This document shows positions 16,336 to 25,615 of a DNA stretch of 64,000 nt, piece by piece. The stretch covers positions 3,162,001-3,226,000 of the forward strand of contig OY762937.1 of assembly GCA_963667005.1 (NCBI GenBank). Direction: 5' to 3'. Made by a program: the position numbers and the translations under genes. Source of the DNA: G963662605 sp963667005 (lineage in GTDB: Bacteria; Bacteroidota; Ignavibacteria; Ignavibacteriales; Ignavibacteriaceae). Positions within the stretch are counted from its first letter, which is position 1, and each line of letters begins with the position of its first letter. The notes below the pieces were generated by a model, which saw only the letters and a list, made by a program, of their open reading frames with translations, had not been told where the DNA came from and did no database searches.

Positions 16336-18441
16336 ATGACGTTCCTTAATCCCGCGGTTCTTTTTGGATTGTTCGCAGCAGGCATTCCAATCGTAATTCA
16401 TTTGTTGAATCTCCGCAAACTGAAAAAGATCGAATTCAGCACTCTGATCTTTCTGAAAGAGTTAAAGAAAAATAAAATCAGAAAGATTCAGCTAAAACAA
16501 TGGCTTCTTCTTGCATTGCGGATTCTGGTTATTCTATTTTTAGTATTAGCCTTCTCACGGCCGACTATTAAAGGAATCTCCATCGGCGGGACAACCTCTC
16601 TAGCAAAAACCACAGCAGTATTCATTCTCGATGATACCTATAGCATGTCAGTTGTGGGTGACAATGGCTCATACTTCAATCAGGCAAAATCATTGATCAG
16701 GACGCATCTTGAAAAATTACATGCCGGAGACGATGCAGCCATCGTACTTATGTCGGATTTGCATCAACAGCCTGCTCCCCTTTCCAAGGATATTACAGCA
16801 CTCAAGAAGCAGTTGGAAGATATCCAACTTTCAAATGTTTCCGGTTACATGCACCCTGCTATTGTTAAGTCTGCATCTCTCTTCGGACAGTCGAATAATT
16901 TCAATAAGGAGCTGTACGTATTCACCGACATGCAGAAAACAGAGCTTATGAAGGACTCCGCATATTCAAACCTCGGAGAGTTACTGAACGAAAGAGTCAG
17001 CATGTATCTGTTTCCGTTCAAAGGTAAAGAGATTTTCAATATCGGAATCGACAGCATCAAGCTTAATACAGTTGTTTTAGGGAATAACAGGCCGTTTCAG
17101 GTTAGCGTATTTTTAACCAATTACTCGGATGCCGATAGCAAAAATACCGTTGTGTCGTTGTTTCTTAACGGTGAGCGGACTGCACAAAAAGGAGTTTCTC
17201 TTCCGAAGTATAAATCAACCGAATTGCAATTAGAGTCCACATTCAAACAGGCGGGATTTCAGAATATTGTTGCTGAAATCGAAGATGACGCTATCGCAAT
17301 TGATAACAAATCATATGCCTCGGTTGTAGTTCCAGAAAAAATAAATATTGGCATATTCGAGAATGATAAAAATGACAGCAGGTTTTTACGGTTGGCTTTG
17401 GAAACCGGCGACTCCTCCAAGACGTTTAGTTTTGATGAGCGGAATATCTCGCAGTTATCATCGGCAAATCTGATGAAATATGACGCCGTCTATCTTTTCG
17501 GCAGTTCAAGAAATATTCCAGCGGACAGACTGTTGCAATACGTTACAGACAAAGGTAACATTTTTATTGCTCCCGGCGCAGGTACATCCGTTGACGATTT
17601 TAGTCACACTCTTGTTGCGTTAGGGCTTCCTCAATGCAGTGGTGCGCATAAAGCCAACGACAAGTCATGGACATATGAAGAATTCTTTGCAATTGATTTT
17701 ACGCATCCTATGCTCAAAGGAATTTTTAAAAACAATGCCGCTCCCGGTATTGAATCGCCTCAGTTTTATACGCATTTCATTTTAGCTAATGACGGTAATG
17801 CAAAAAACATCATTACCCTCTCTGATAAATCACGGCTTTTGAGCGAATATAAACGCGGCAATGGTAAGATTTTAGTCTTTGCATCAGCAATACATCCCGA
17901 GTGGACGAATTTCCCATTCAAGAGTTTCTTTGTCCCCTTTGCCTACTCCTCAGTCTTTTATCTCTCCTCTCAAAGAACAGATGAGAATTTGCTGTATACC
18001 GGCGACGCAATTACTATCCCACAAAGTAAGATCGGCAGCGGATCGATAAGGATCATCCGCCCCGATAAAACAGAAGACATGCTTCTTGCGGATAAAAAGT
18101 CACTTGAGAGCGGGGTCAAATACGATAGAACTAACTTACCCGGGATTTATGAATTCAATCTTGATAAGAACACGCGCTACCTCATGTCAATAAATCATAA
18201 TCCGGTGGAATCTGCTACCGAATCATATACCGAAAATGACATGAAGACATACTTATCAAAGCTGAATTTCAAAGGTAACATAAAGACGATTCAACCGCAG
18301 GAAAACGGTGTTGAGAAGATCAATCAAGCCCGGTACGGCTCTGAGTTATGGCGCCTGTTTATCCTGCTGGCCTTAATCACCGCGCTCATCGAGATGTGGG
18401 TCGCCCGCTCATCAAAAAACGATATTGCCTCTGTTTCGTAA
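16336..18441 (+). CDS. BatA/VWA-type membrane protein
   Basis: A 701-residue membrane protein. The N terminus is a BatA domain ('MTFLNPAVLFGLFAAGIPIV', 'HLLNLRKLKKIEFSTLIFLK', then a second helix at about 55-75 ending 'AFSRPTIKG'). A von Willebrand A-like domain follows ('AVFILDDTYSMSVVG', a divergent MIDAS with D-x-T/S-x-S order). Then comes a long periplasmic region including a glutamine-amidotransferase-like fold, and a C-terminal helix ('LWRLFILLALITALIEMWVA'). Such proteins accompany MoxR and DUF58 systems; the only MoxR here is about 10 kb away. It starts 6 bp after the YbjQ gene. Confidence 0.82.
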   Translation: MTFLNPAVLFGLFAAGIPIVIHLLNLRKLKKIEFSTLIFLKELKKNKIRKIQLKQWLLLALRILVILFLVLAFSRPTIKGISIGGTTSLAKTTAVFILDDTYSMSVVGDNGSYFNQAKSLIRTHLEKLHAGDDAAIVLMSDLHQQPAPLSKDITALKKQLEDIQLSNVSGYMHPAIVKSASLFGQSNNFNKELYVFTDMQKTELMKDSAYSNLGELLNERVSMYLFPFKGKEIFNIGIDSIKLNTVVLGNNRPFQVSVFLTNYSDADSKNTVVSLFLNGERTAQKGVSLPKYKSTELQLESTFKQAGFQNIVAEIEDDAIAIDNKSYASVVVPEKINIGIFENDKNDSRFLRLALETGDSSKTFSFDERNISQLSSANLMKYDAVYLFGSSRNIPADRLLQYVTDKGNIFIAPGAGTSVDDFSHTLVALGLPQCSGAHKANDKSWTYEEFFAIDFTHPMLKGIFKNNAAPGIESPQFYTHFILANDGNAKNIITLSDKSRLLSEYKRGNGKILVFASAIHPEWTNFPFKSFFVPFAYSSVFYLSSQRTDENLLYTGDAITIPQSKIGSGSIRIIRPDKTEDMLLADKKSLESGVKYDRTNLPGIYEFNLDKNTRYLMSINHNPVESATESYTENDMKTYLSKLNFKGNIKTIQPQENGVEKINQARYGSELWRLFILLALITALIEMWVARSSKNDIASVS

Positions 18442-18514
18442 GCTATTCCGACGAATCCTTTTTGCCGTTTTAGCATCATATCCTTAGATGATAAAAAATA
18501 TAAAGGAAATAGAT

Positions 18515-18850
18515 ATGGTAAATGTAATAGAAGGCACCGATGCAAATTTTGAGCAAGAAGTATTAAAATCAGACATTCCGGTATTAGTAGATTTCTGGGC
18601 ACCCTGGTGCGGCCCATGCAGAATGGTAGCTCCTGTTGTTGAACAATTAGCGAATCAGTATGCCGGCAAATTGAAAGTTGTAAAAATTAATACTGATGAA
18701 AATCAGGCGGTTTCAATGCAGTATGGCATCAGAAGCATTCCGACTTTAGGAATATTCAAAGATGGTAAGGTGGTTGATGGTGTTATCGGCGCTCAACCGA
18801 AACAGGCTTTAGAAGCAAAAATCCTCCCCCATCTTCCAGCCATAAATTAA
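18515..18850 (+). CDS. trxA: thioredoxin
   Basis: A classical thioredoxin of 111 residues with the redox motif WCGPC (C32, C35), the preceding 'VDFWAP', the cis-proline in 'IRSIPTL' and 'KDGKVVDGVIGA'. It reduces protein disulfides in the cytoplasm, for example ribonucleotide reductase. I chose the ATG at 18515 rather than the in-frame ATG at 18488, because AAAGGAAATAG lies just ahead of it and the family N terminus fits. It is followed by a perfect-palindrome terminator. Confidence 0.95.
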   Translation: MVNVIEGTDANFEQEVLKSDIPVLVDFWAPWCGPCRMVAPVVEQLANQYAGKLKVVKINTDENQAVSMQYGIRSIPTLGIFKDGKVVDGVIGAQPKQALEAKILPHLPAIN

Positions 18851-18860
18851 AATCTAAAAA

Positions 18861-18884
18861 AAAGGCGGTGATATCACCGCCTTT
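18861..18884. terminator. rho-independent terminator, bidirectional
   Basis: A perfect 24-bp palindrome (AAAGGCGGTGAT and its complement) with an A-run before and a T-run after, between trxA (plus) and the DUF2461 gene (minus). It can terminate both converging transcripts. Confidence 0.9.
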
Positions 18885-18910
18885 TTCATGTCTAAAACTA
18901 ACTATAGTGA

Positions 18911-19609
18911 TTATCCTAACATTAATAGATCAACAAACCATCTGTGAAGCGGTAAAAGATCTTTGCAAACTTTAAAGCACAATTCACGGAATTCATCACC
19001 CGATATATCTTTCATATCTTTTGATTCGAACGAACAGTATAGGCCGTTGTAAAGTAAATATTCGGCATATGGAGATTCCGGATCAAATCCCTTTGGAATC
19101 TTTTTATACTTTTTACCACCCAGTGAATACTTCCCTGTTTTCAAAATCTTTTTGACGGCTTTATCGAGAGCCTCACCCTTATGCGGATCATCAACGGCAT
19201 TACGGTATATCTCTAAGGTCTCTTTTGTGAATTCGTACACTCCCGATCCGATAAAGATTGATTTGGTATCAACATGCACATAAAATCCGGGACATTCCAT
19301 CTTTGGCCTGTCACCTTCCCAGAAGTACATACCGAGATTTGTTTTATATGGTTCTTTATTTTTGCTGAAACGAACGTCGCGGTGAAGGCGGAATATGGAT
19401 TTGTCAACTTTGGGGATTGCTATGATATCGGGGGCGATTTTGGAGAGCTGCTCCCCGAATTTTATAATAAACTCCTCAGCCGGATAGAGAAAATTTTCTT
19501 CGTATTGTTTTCTGTGCTTTTCAAACCATTCCCTGTTATTGTTTTTTTCAAGCTGTTTAAGAAACGCCGAAGTACATTTTGGGAAACTGCTTTTTACCTG
19601 TTCTTTCAT
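18911..19609 (-). CDS. DUF2461 family protein
   Basis: A 232-residue protein of the DUF2461/TIGR02453 family, recognised by 'FLKQLEKNNNREWFEKHRKQYE', 'IFRLHRDVRFSKNKEPYKTN', 'GFYVHVDTKSIFIGSGVYEF' and 'LPLHRWFVDLL'. The function is unknown; no catalytic motif is assigned. It is the last gene of a minus-strand group (ddl, ftsB-like, this gene) and lies 21 bp after the FtsB-like gene. Confidence 0.85.
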   Translation of the reverse strand: MKEQVKSSFPKCTSAFLKQLEKNNNREWFEKHRKQYEENFLYPAEEFIIKFGEQLSKIAPDIIAIPKVDKSIFRLHRDVRFSKNKEPYKTNLGMYFWEGDRPKMECPGFYVHVDTKSIFIGSGVYEFTKETLEIYRNAVDDPHKGEALDKAVKKILKTGKYSLGGKKYKKIPKGFDPESPYAEYLLYNGLYCSFESKDMKDISGDEFRELCFKVCKDLLPLHRWFVDLLMLG

Positions 19610-19630
19610 CGCAAAACCCTTATTCTTTAC

Positions 19631-19912
19631 CTACTTTTCCTCAATCGTAATGACTGTTTCACCCTGCTTTTTAAAATTATATTTTTCCCGGGCGATCTTC
19701 TCGATTCTATAATGCTCATGATTTTCCAGAGCCTTGTAACTGCCCTTTAACTGCTGATTTTCCTGCTCGAGCGTCTTGACAACAGCATTCAAAGAATCAA
19801 TCTCCTTGTGCAATTTCAGATACGCATTGACACCTGTTTTATATGAAATCAGATATGTTGTTCCGAAAAGTACAACGATACCAATGATAATCAGAGCTAA
19901 TCTTTTACTCAT
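19631..19912 (-). CDS. FtsB/DivIC-like septum formation protein
   Basis: A 93-residue bitopic protein: a membrane helix at about 5-25, a coiled coil at about 30-62 ('LHKEIDSLNAVVKTLEQENQ'), and a C-terminal 'HYRIEKIAREKYNFKKQGE', the hallmark of FtsB/DivIC ('IE..AR..Y...K.GE'). These proteins form a complex with FtsL and FtsQ/DivIB at the division septum. The start overlaps the end of ddl by 8 bp, so division and wall precursor synthesis are coupled here. Confidence 0.88.
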   Translation of the reverse strand: MSKRLALIIIGIVVLFGTTYLISYKTGVNAYLKLHKEIDSLNAVVKTLEQENQQLKGSYKALENHEHYRIEKIAREKYNFKKQGETVITIEEK

Positions 19913-20918
19913 GCTTCAAACTTAATTTTACTATTTGATCAACCAGTTCATCAAACGATGTTCCCGCTGCTTTTGCCATTTTTGGAATAAGACTGTGCGA
20001 GGTCATGCCGGGCAAAGTATTTACTTCAAGGCAGTAAATCTTATCGTCGGTTGTAAGGCGGAAGTCGGCGCGTGAATACACACTGCAGCCTAAAGCTACG
20101 TGCGCCCGTATTGTCTGATCCCGCAGTTGCGAATCAATATCATATGTTACAGGAGCAGGAACCAGATAATCGCTCATACCATCAGTGTATTTACATTCGT
20201 AATCGTAGAGTCCATGCTTCGGCCTGATTTCAAGTGGAGGAAGGACAGCTTTATCCAAAATGCCGACGGTTAATTCCCTGCCGGGGATAAACTCTTCGAT
20301 CAAAACAGCATCGGTATATTCAAGACAGAGATTTATCGCTGCTTCCAATTCACTTTCCTGTTTGCAAATGGAAAGGCCGCAAGTCGAACCCTGATCGTTC
20401 GGTTTGATAACACAGGGATAACCGAATGAATTATTAATAGTTCTCGCAATTTCCGCCAGATTGACTTTATCACGGTGAACAAGAAAACCGTCTGGTACTT
20501 TAACACCGTTATGGCGCATAATAATTTTTGCGATGGCCTTATCCATTGCCAAAGAACTCGATAGTACACCCGAACCGGTGAAAGGAATTCCTAACAATTC
20601 AAGCAAGGCCTGCACGGTTCCGTCTTCACCCCATTTACCATGGAGACCGATGAAGACCAGATCGGCATTTTTGAATACTTCTAAAGTGAATGCCTCAACA
20701 TAGTTTTTATGGCTGACAGGAAACTGTTCCCCGGGTTTAAAGAAATCCTCGACTTCTGCCGGCTGCTGTAATCCGTACGCCGGATCAACAAGGGATACCG
20801 AATGCCCGAGTTTAATCAATGATTCTCTTATGGATTTTGATGATTCTTTTGATACTTCGCGCTCAGGCGAAGCACCGCCGACAAGCAAAACTATGTTAAG
20901 TGATTTTGAATTTTCCAT
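19905..20918 (-). CDS. ddl: D-alanine--D-alanine ligase
   Basis: A 337-residue ATP-grasp enzyme that joins two D-Ala residues for peptidoglycan. Visible are 'VLLVGGASPEREVSKES', 'LHGKWGEDGTVQALLELLGI', 'FTGSGVLSSSLAMDKAI', 'YPCVIKPNDQGSTCGLS', 'LIEEFIPGRELTVG' and 'YCLEVNTLPGMTSHSLIPKMA'. Length and motifs are those of a complete Ddl. It overlaps the FtsB-like gene by 8 bp and lies 81 bp downstream of aroB. Confidence 0.93.
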   Translation of the reverse strand: MENSKSLNIVLLVGGASPEREVSKESSKSIRESLIKLGHSVSLVDPAYGLQQPAEVEDFFKPGEQFPVSHKNYVEAFTLEVFKNADLVFIGLHGKWGEDGTVQALLELLGIPFTGSGVLSSSLAMDKAIAKIIMRHNGVKVPDGFLVHRDKVNLAEIARTINNSFGYPCVIKPNDQGSTCGLSICKQESELEAAINLCLEYTDAVLIEEFIPGRELTVGILDKAVLPPLEIRPKHGLYDYECKYTDGMSDYLVPAPVTYDIDSQLRDQTIRAHVALGCSVYSRADFRLTTDDKIYCLEVNTLPGMTSHSLIPKMAKAAGTSFDELVDQIVKLSLKHE

Positions 20919-20962
20919 TATTACATTCTATTCTACGATAAACAGTATCGTGTAAAATTTAT

Positions 20963-20999
20963 CAATTAAAGCTGTCGTTTCCGGACAACAGCTTACCAA
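20963..20999 (-). terminator. weak hairpin after aroB
   Basis: TAAAGCTGT and ACAGCTTA pair across a loop of about 12 bases right after the aroB stop. The following minus-strand sequence is AT-rich but has no clean T-run, so termination here may be partial. Confidence 0.35.
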
Positions 21000-22088
21000 T
21001 TATATTCTTTTCAAGGCAGCGCGGATAGCTGACTCAACCAGACTGTCGCTTGCTTCGACATCCAGAGCCAATTCACCGACACCGGTAATCAATACAAAGC
21101 GAGGCTTTGCATTGGCATTCTTCTTATCCGACCGCATATATTTCAATACTCTGAATAGATTCATCTTTTGAAGTTTGGAGGAGTATTTCAGTTTTAACGG
21201 TATCTTCAAAAATTCTTCCAGACTTTCATCATCAATCAGATTCAGTGAACGTGACAAATGCAGAGCGGCTATAATGCCAAATGCAACGGCTTCACCGTGC
21301 ATAATTTTAAAGTTCAATTCCGATTCAAAAGCATGTGCAAAAGTATGTCCAAGGTTCAGTATTTTTCGTAATCCACCCTCATGTTCGTCCTGTTCAACAA
21401 CCGAGGTTTTTATTTTCATACATTCCTGAACAAGCTTTGAAAAATTTGCACCGGTTTTCAGTTTACCCGGGAAGTCATAGCGGGAGACCGTTTTATACAG
21501 TTTTTCATCAGACAAAAATGCATACTTAATGATTTCGCCGTATCCACTTTTTAATTCTTCGGCAGGTAACGTTTTCAGCACATTACTATCAGCAAAAATA
21601 ATATCAGGCTGATAAAAAGTACCGATGATGTTTTTCTTCTTCTGAAAATTGATTCCCGTCTTCCCGCCTATTGAGCTGTCAACCATGGCAAGCAGCGTAG
21701 TCGGCACTTGCACTAATTTCACACCGCGGGTATAGATAGAAGCAGCAAATCCCGCCAGATCGCCTGTCACACCTCCGCCTATCGCAATGATAAGAGTGTC
21801 CCGCCCGAATTCATTGGTCTGCAGTTCAGCTAAAATTCTCTGAAGCATGGTAAATGATTTGGAGTTCTCACCTGAGGGAACAACCATATGTTTTAATTTA
21901 GCCGCGAACGGTTGTATACCAATGAAAATTTCTTTGCGCCAAAACTTCCAAACGTTTTCATCGACAACAATAAAAACATTGCGGTAAAGTGATTTCTTAG
22001 CCAGATACTTGTGCATATCCCGTAATTGATATTCATCAAAAACCAGTTCCGAGTTTTTTAATTTAGTATGTATAGTCCATTTAGCCAT
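21000..22088 (-). CDS. aroB: 3-dehydroquinate synthase
   Basis: The second shikimate-pathway enzyme, converting DAHP to 3-dehydroquinate with NAD and a divalent metal. The 362-residue translation carries 'IAIGGGVTGDLAGFAASIY' (NAD site), 'RGVKLVQVPTTLLAMVDSSIGGKTGIN', 'PAEELKSGYGEIIKYA', 'LNLGHTFAHAFE' (metal His residues) and 'HGEAVAFGI'. It lies 2 bp after aroK in the same order as found in many bacteria. Confidence 0.94.
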   Translation of the reverse strand: MAKWTIHTKLKNSELVFDEYQLRDMHKYLAKKSLYRNVFIVVDENVWKFWRKEIFIGIQPFAAKLKHMVVPSGENSKSFTMLQRILAELQTNEFGRDTLIIAIGGGVTGDLAGFAASIYTRGVKLVQVPTTLLAMVDSSIGGKTGINFQKKKNIIGTFYQPDIIFADSNVLKTLPAEELKSGYGEIIKYAFLSDEKLYKTVSRYDFPGKLKTGANFSKLVQECMKIKTSVVEQDEHEGGLRKILNLGHTFAHAFESELNFKIMHGEAVAFGIIAALHLSRSLNLIDDESLEEFLKIPLKLKYSSKLQKMNLFRVLKYMRSDKKNANAKPRFVLITGVGELALDVEASDSLVESAIRAALKRI

Positions 22089-22090
22089 GT

Positions 22091-22630
22091 TTAAAACTTT
22101 CTTCCTAATTCCGTTTTAAGATTGTCCACAATCTTGCCTACTGGCAGGCCCTCGGTATTAAAAACCAGATCCGCCTGCATATATACATCTTCACGCTCTT
22201 TCAACATCGTTCTAATCTTTTTCATCGCGTCCTCTCTTGAAAGCGCTCCGCCCTCAAGTGTTTGAAATAGCGGCCTGTCCGTCTTGAATTTCAAACGCTC
22301 ATAGATACGTTCCGGTGAAGCTTTGAGATACACCGATACACCTGAGTTCTTAATAATTTTGGCAACGCCTTCAAATAAGACTGCCCCGCCTCCTAATGCA
22401 ACAATGATATGATCATTCTGAGATAATTCAGCAAGAACCGATGCTTCCAATTCTCTGAATTTTGATTCACCGTCATCTTTGAATATAGCGACAACAGATT
22501 TACCGCACGATTTAACTATTTCAGCATCAAGGTCATAGAACGTCCAACCCAACGTATTGGCAAGTATCAGGCCTATGGTGCTCTTTCCAGCGCCCATAAA
22601 GCCTGTTAAAAATATCCGTTTGGTTTTCAT
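22091..22630 (-). CDS. aroK: shikimate kinase
   Basis: A 179-residue P-loop kinase that phosphorylates shikimate. Motifs: 'FLTGFMGAGKSTIG' (Walker A), 'FYDLDAEIVKSCGKSV' (shikimate Asp), 'GESKFRELEASVL' (substrate Arg), 'VALGGGAVLF' and 'TDRPLFQT' with the lid Arg. It forms a two-gene unit with aroB (2-bp gap). Confidence 0.93.
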   Translation of the reverse strand: MKTKRIFLTGFMGAGKSTIGLILANTLGWTFYDLDAEIVKSCGKSVVAIFKDDGESKFRELEASVLAELSQNDHIIVALGGGAVLFEGVAKIIKNSGVSVYLKASPERIYERLKFKTDRPLFQTLEGGALSREDAMKKIRTMLKEREDVYMQADLVFNTEGLPVGKIVDNLKTELGRKF

Positions 22631-22822
22631 ATCTACGTGCTACATGCTTTCCGGATGAACCGTGAAATTTCTGCTCATTTTACCGGATTGGCGGGAAAAT
22701 GAAAAAATTGACTTCTTTAAAATAAAAAGATGGGAAGAGATAACAAGGTTCAACTGAAAATTCATTTGCGGATGTGTAATGGCGGTATTGCGTCGTTCCC
22801 CTGACGAAAGGACTTGTTTAAA
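22631..22822 (-). promoter_or_regulatory. upstream region of aroK
   Basis: A gap between the aroK start and the terminator of the PpiD-like gene. No credible gene or strong motif was seen; it should hold the aroK promoter. Confidence 0.3.
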
Positions 22823-22857
22823 ACAAAAATCCCTCTTCGAGGAAGAGGGATTTTTGT
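22823..22857 (-). terminator. rho-independent terminator of the PpiD-like gene
   Basis: A strong hairpin (CCCTCTTC at 22831-22838 with GAAGAGGG at 22842-22849, 3-base loop) extended by complementary A/T runs on both sides. It starts 12 bp after the PpiD-like stop codon. Confidence 0.9.
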
Positions 22858-22868
22858 AATTTTTGTTT

Positions 22869-24938
22869 TTAGCGTTCGTAGAACTGATAACGCTTATCGA
22901 CAATCTTTGCGTTTTCTTTCAGATTGCTCAACCACTGGCTGAACAGCATCTGTCTCTTTTCGTTCAGCATATTATCGCGAAGTCCATCATGCTGGACAGC
23001 ATAAGCTGACTGATCGAATGGAGTTTTACCTGTTACCTTGATCAGGTAATATGCATGTGTACCTTTAACAGGTCCGATAACCTGATTGTAAGGAGCTTTT
23101 GAAGCTGCTGCTGCAAAGTTGTATTCGAGACCTACTCCCGGAATGCTTCCGTTAGCAGTGAAGTCTGCTGCCTGACCATATTTAGCCTGGCCGTACATCT
23201 GCTGAGCTTTTGCCAAATCACCGCCGACATTTTTCTTTATCATTTCGGCCATGTTTTTAGCTTTTTCAAGTTTCTTTTCTTTCAGAACAAGAGCTTTTAC
23301 ATCTTTCTGAACATCATCAAATTTACGGACACCCGGTTTGATGATTTCAGTAACTTTAGCTACGACATAGCCGCCGCTCGTTTTGAATGCTTTGCTGACT
23401 GTGTTTATGCTGTTGTCAAAAGCAAATTTCACAACCAAGCGTGAATATCCGACGCCCGGTACTGAATACGAATCTTCAGTGAAAGGAGCGCTTTCTCTGA
23501 CAGCTAATTTTTCAAGTTCAGCTTCTTTTTCGAAATCATTTTTATCTGCCAAATAAGCAAAGTCACTTGCCTGATGATAGATCAAGTCTTTGGTTGTCGC
23601 AGATGGTTTTAATGCATTAGTAATTTTTTCAACGACGTAGCGCTGGCTTGATTTACCTGTCACTTTAATAATGTGATAGCCAAAGCTTGTCTTGATCGGC
23701 TTTTGTACTACATTCACAGCACCACTAAAGCAGGCATCTTCAAATTCTTTGACCATGCGTCCTTTAGCAAACCATCCAAGGTCACCACCGTTAGCAGCAC
23801 TACCCGGATCTTTTGAGTATTTTGCAGCAGCGGCAGCAAAGTTACCTGACTGTTTGATTTCTTCATATACTCTGTTAGCTTCGGCTTCGTCTGCGACAAG
23901 AATATGAGCAGCGCGAACGTATGTTTCTTTACCCTCAGCTGAACCGTAATATTTATACAATGCATAGCCGGTTTGTGTTTTGAGCGGTCCGATTAATGAA
24001 CCAACCGCGGCTCCTGCAGCAGCTGACGGGAAATCACTTCCGATACTGGTAATGTCGAGAGTATCTTTTCCGTAAGGAGTATCTGAATAAATATCTACGT
24101 ATGATTTAAATGATGCAGTATCGTCTTTCGCACGGGTGGCAATGTCCTGCAAGTTTGCAAGAACCTGAGCTGTATCAGCTGCAGTTGCCTGAATCGGGAA
24201 AACGACAAATTTAATTTTGCGCTGTGCCTGAACCGTAAATTTATCCGGATGTTCATCATAATATTTCTTCATATCATCGTTGGAGACAGAAATATTTGCA
24301 TCGGCGAAATTATTGATATCAACAGCAACAAACTCAGCGTTCATCTTGATGTTCTGATCAATGTATCTTCTGTGGATTTCACCTTCCGAAACCATCAAAG
24401 CTGCACTGACATAGGACTGAAGCTTTTCGCTCAGCAACTGCTGGCGCATTGCTTCTTCAACCTGCTGTACGATTTTAGCATTCTTCTTATCACGAAGAGC
24501 TCTATCGTAGAGGTCGCGGTTAAAGTGCCCTAAGGAATCCGTAAATTGGCTTCTCAGCATATCAGGCGGATTAGGGCCCATAATTGCTTCGTAGATCTCT
24601 TTATCGAGAACATCAATTCCGAATTTTTTAATCTGTTGTTCGGTCAGGTTCTGCGTAACGATGGCATCCCATACCTGATCTCTGAACTGTTCAAGGTTGT
24701 CTTCATCAATATCCTGTCCGGACTGTTGTTTCTGACGCTCTCTGTATTTTTCAACATCAGAAGTAAACTCCTGATATGAAATATCTTTTCCGTTAACAGA
24801 GCCGATATTATTCGAGCGCGCTCCGAAAAGCTCAGCGATTGATGAGTTACTTGGCATTGCCATCAATATTATGAAAAGAATACCCACTGTGGTTATAAAC
24901 CAAGGGGCCAATCCCCTCATACGGGCCATCATAGGCAT
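22869..24938 (-). CDS. PpiD-like membrane-anchored SurA-family chaperone
   Basis: A 689-residue protein with an N-terminal membrane anchor ('LAPWFITTVGILFIILMAMP'), a SurA-type chaperone part ('IGSVNGKDISYQEFTSDVEK'), one clear parvulin domain near the middle ('RAAHILVADE', 'YSKDPGSAANGGDLGWFAKG', 'SFGYHIIKV') and degenerate parvulin-like stretches before and after ('TQTGYALYKYYG', 'THAYYLIKVTGK'). This matches PpiD, which helps newly exported proteins fold at the Sec translocon. It stands alone between aroK and a divergent TetR gene and has its own terminator; a palindrome in the divergent gap may bind the TetR protein. Confidence 0.88.
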   Translation of the reverse strand: MPMMARMRGLAPWFITTVGILFIILMAMPSNSSIAELFGARSNNIGSVNGKDISYQEFTSDVEKYRERQKQQSGQDIDEDNLEQFRDQVWDAIVTQNLTEQQIKKFGIDVLDKEIYEAIMGPNPPDMLRSQFTDSLGHFNRDLYDRALRDKKNAKIVQQVEEAMRQQLLSEKLQSYVSAALMVSEGEIHRRYIDQNIKMNAEFVAVDINNFADANISVSNDDMKKYYDEHPDKFTVQAQRKIKFVVFPIQATAADTAQVLANLQDIATRAKDDTASFKSYVDIYSDTPYGKDTLDITSIGSDFPSAAAGAAVGSLIGPLKTQTGYALYKYYGSAEGKETYVRAAHILVADEAEANRVYEEIKQSGNFAAAAAKYSKDPGSAANGGDLGWFAKGRMVKEFEDACFSGAVNVVQKPIKTSFGYHIIKVTGKSSQRYVVEKITNALKPSATTKDLIYHQASDFAYLADKNDFEKEAELEKLAVRESAPFTEDSYSVPGVGYSRLVVKFAFDNSINTVSKAFKTSGGYVVAKVTEIIKPGVRKFDDVQKDVKALVLKEKKLEKAKNMAEMIKKNVGGDLAKAQQMYGQAKYGQAADFTANGSIPGVGLEYNFAAAASKAPYNQVIGPVKGTHAYYLIKVTGKTPFDQSAYAVQHDGLRDNMLNEKRQMLFSQWLSNLKENAKIVDKRYQFYER

Positions 24939-24985
24939 AGTATAATAGTCTCCAAATTAGTATTTTTAAACTGAAATAGTAAAAA

Positions 24986-25002
24986 TAGACACATATTGTC
25001 TA
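24986..25002. promoter_or_regulatory. candidate TetR operator
   Basis: A perfect inverted repeat, TAGACA-CATAT-TGTCTA, lies in the 107-bp gap between the divergent PpiD-like and TetR genes, 43 bp before the TetR start. Its size and position suit a TetR-family dimer site regulating one or both genes. Confidence 0.5.
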
Positions 25003-25045
25003 AAAAACAATCATTATTTATGCAGAAATTGACTTAAATTGGGAT

Positions 25046-25615
25046 ATGCGAACCAAATCAAAAAAAAAGCTTGAAATAATAAAAACCGCGGAAAAACGCT
25101 TTGTCCGCCACGGTTTAAAGAAAACCACCCTTGATGAAGTTGCGAGAGATTTGCGTATGAGCAAATCAACGCTCTATCATTACTTCGAATCCAAAGAAGA
25201 CCTCTATTATCAAACTTTAGATAATCAGTTTTCCGAATACATCACCGAGGTGAAAGCGATATTCGGTAAGGAAGAAAGCCAGCCCGGCCAAATAGTTCAA
25301 GAATACTTCACTCTTCGGAAGTCATTCTCCCAATCCTATAAACTGCTGACACAGCTCATGCTTTTTGCTCTGAACGACACCATAACGCAGCCGGAAAATG
25401 ATATACTGATTAAGTATCACAAAGCTGAAGTTAAAATCATTGAAGAATTTATGAAGGTTTTATTTTCAGGTGCGGGCAGTGATGAACTGAAGAAAAAGAC
25501 CGATAATTTTGCGTTTCTGCTCTACTCATCAACACTTCTGTCGGGATTCCTCTCGAAAGTCAATGTTGAAATTCCCGATGAGCAAAGCATCCGGTTTTTG
25601 TTATCGCAGATCTAA
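25046..25615 (+). CDS. TetR-family transcriptional regulator
   Basis: A 189-residue regulator with an N-terminal TetR helix-turn-helix ('IIKTAEKRFVRHGLKKTTLD', 'EVARDLRMSKSTLYHYFESK', 'EDLYYQTLD') and an all-helical ligand-binding part of no obvious specificity. It is divergent from the PpiD-like gene and convergent with lptB; its stop codon overlaps the lptB stop codon by 3-4 bp. A palindrome upstream may be its operator. The ligand is unknown. Confidence 0.9.
   Translation: MRTKSKKKLEIIKTAEKRFVRHGLKKTTLDEVARDLRMSKSTLYHYFESKEDLYYQTLDNQFSEYITEVKAIFGKEESQPGQIVQEYFTLRKSFSQSYKLLTQLMLFALNDTITQPENDILIKYHKAEVKIIEEFMKVLFSGAGSDELKKKTDNFAFLLYSSTLLSGFLSKVNVEIPDEQSIRFLLSQI

Noticed and set aside
22640..22903. 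87-residue ORF on the minus strand
   Set aside because: It covers a terminator and the 3' end of the PpiD-like gene in another frame, and has no protein-like features.
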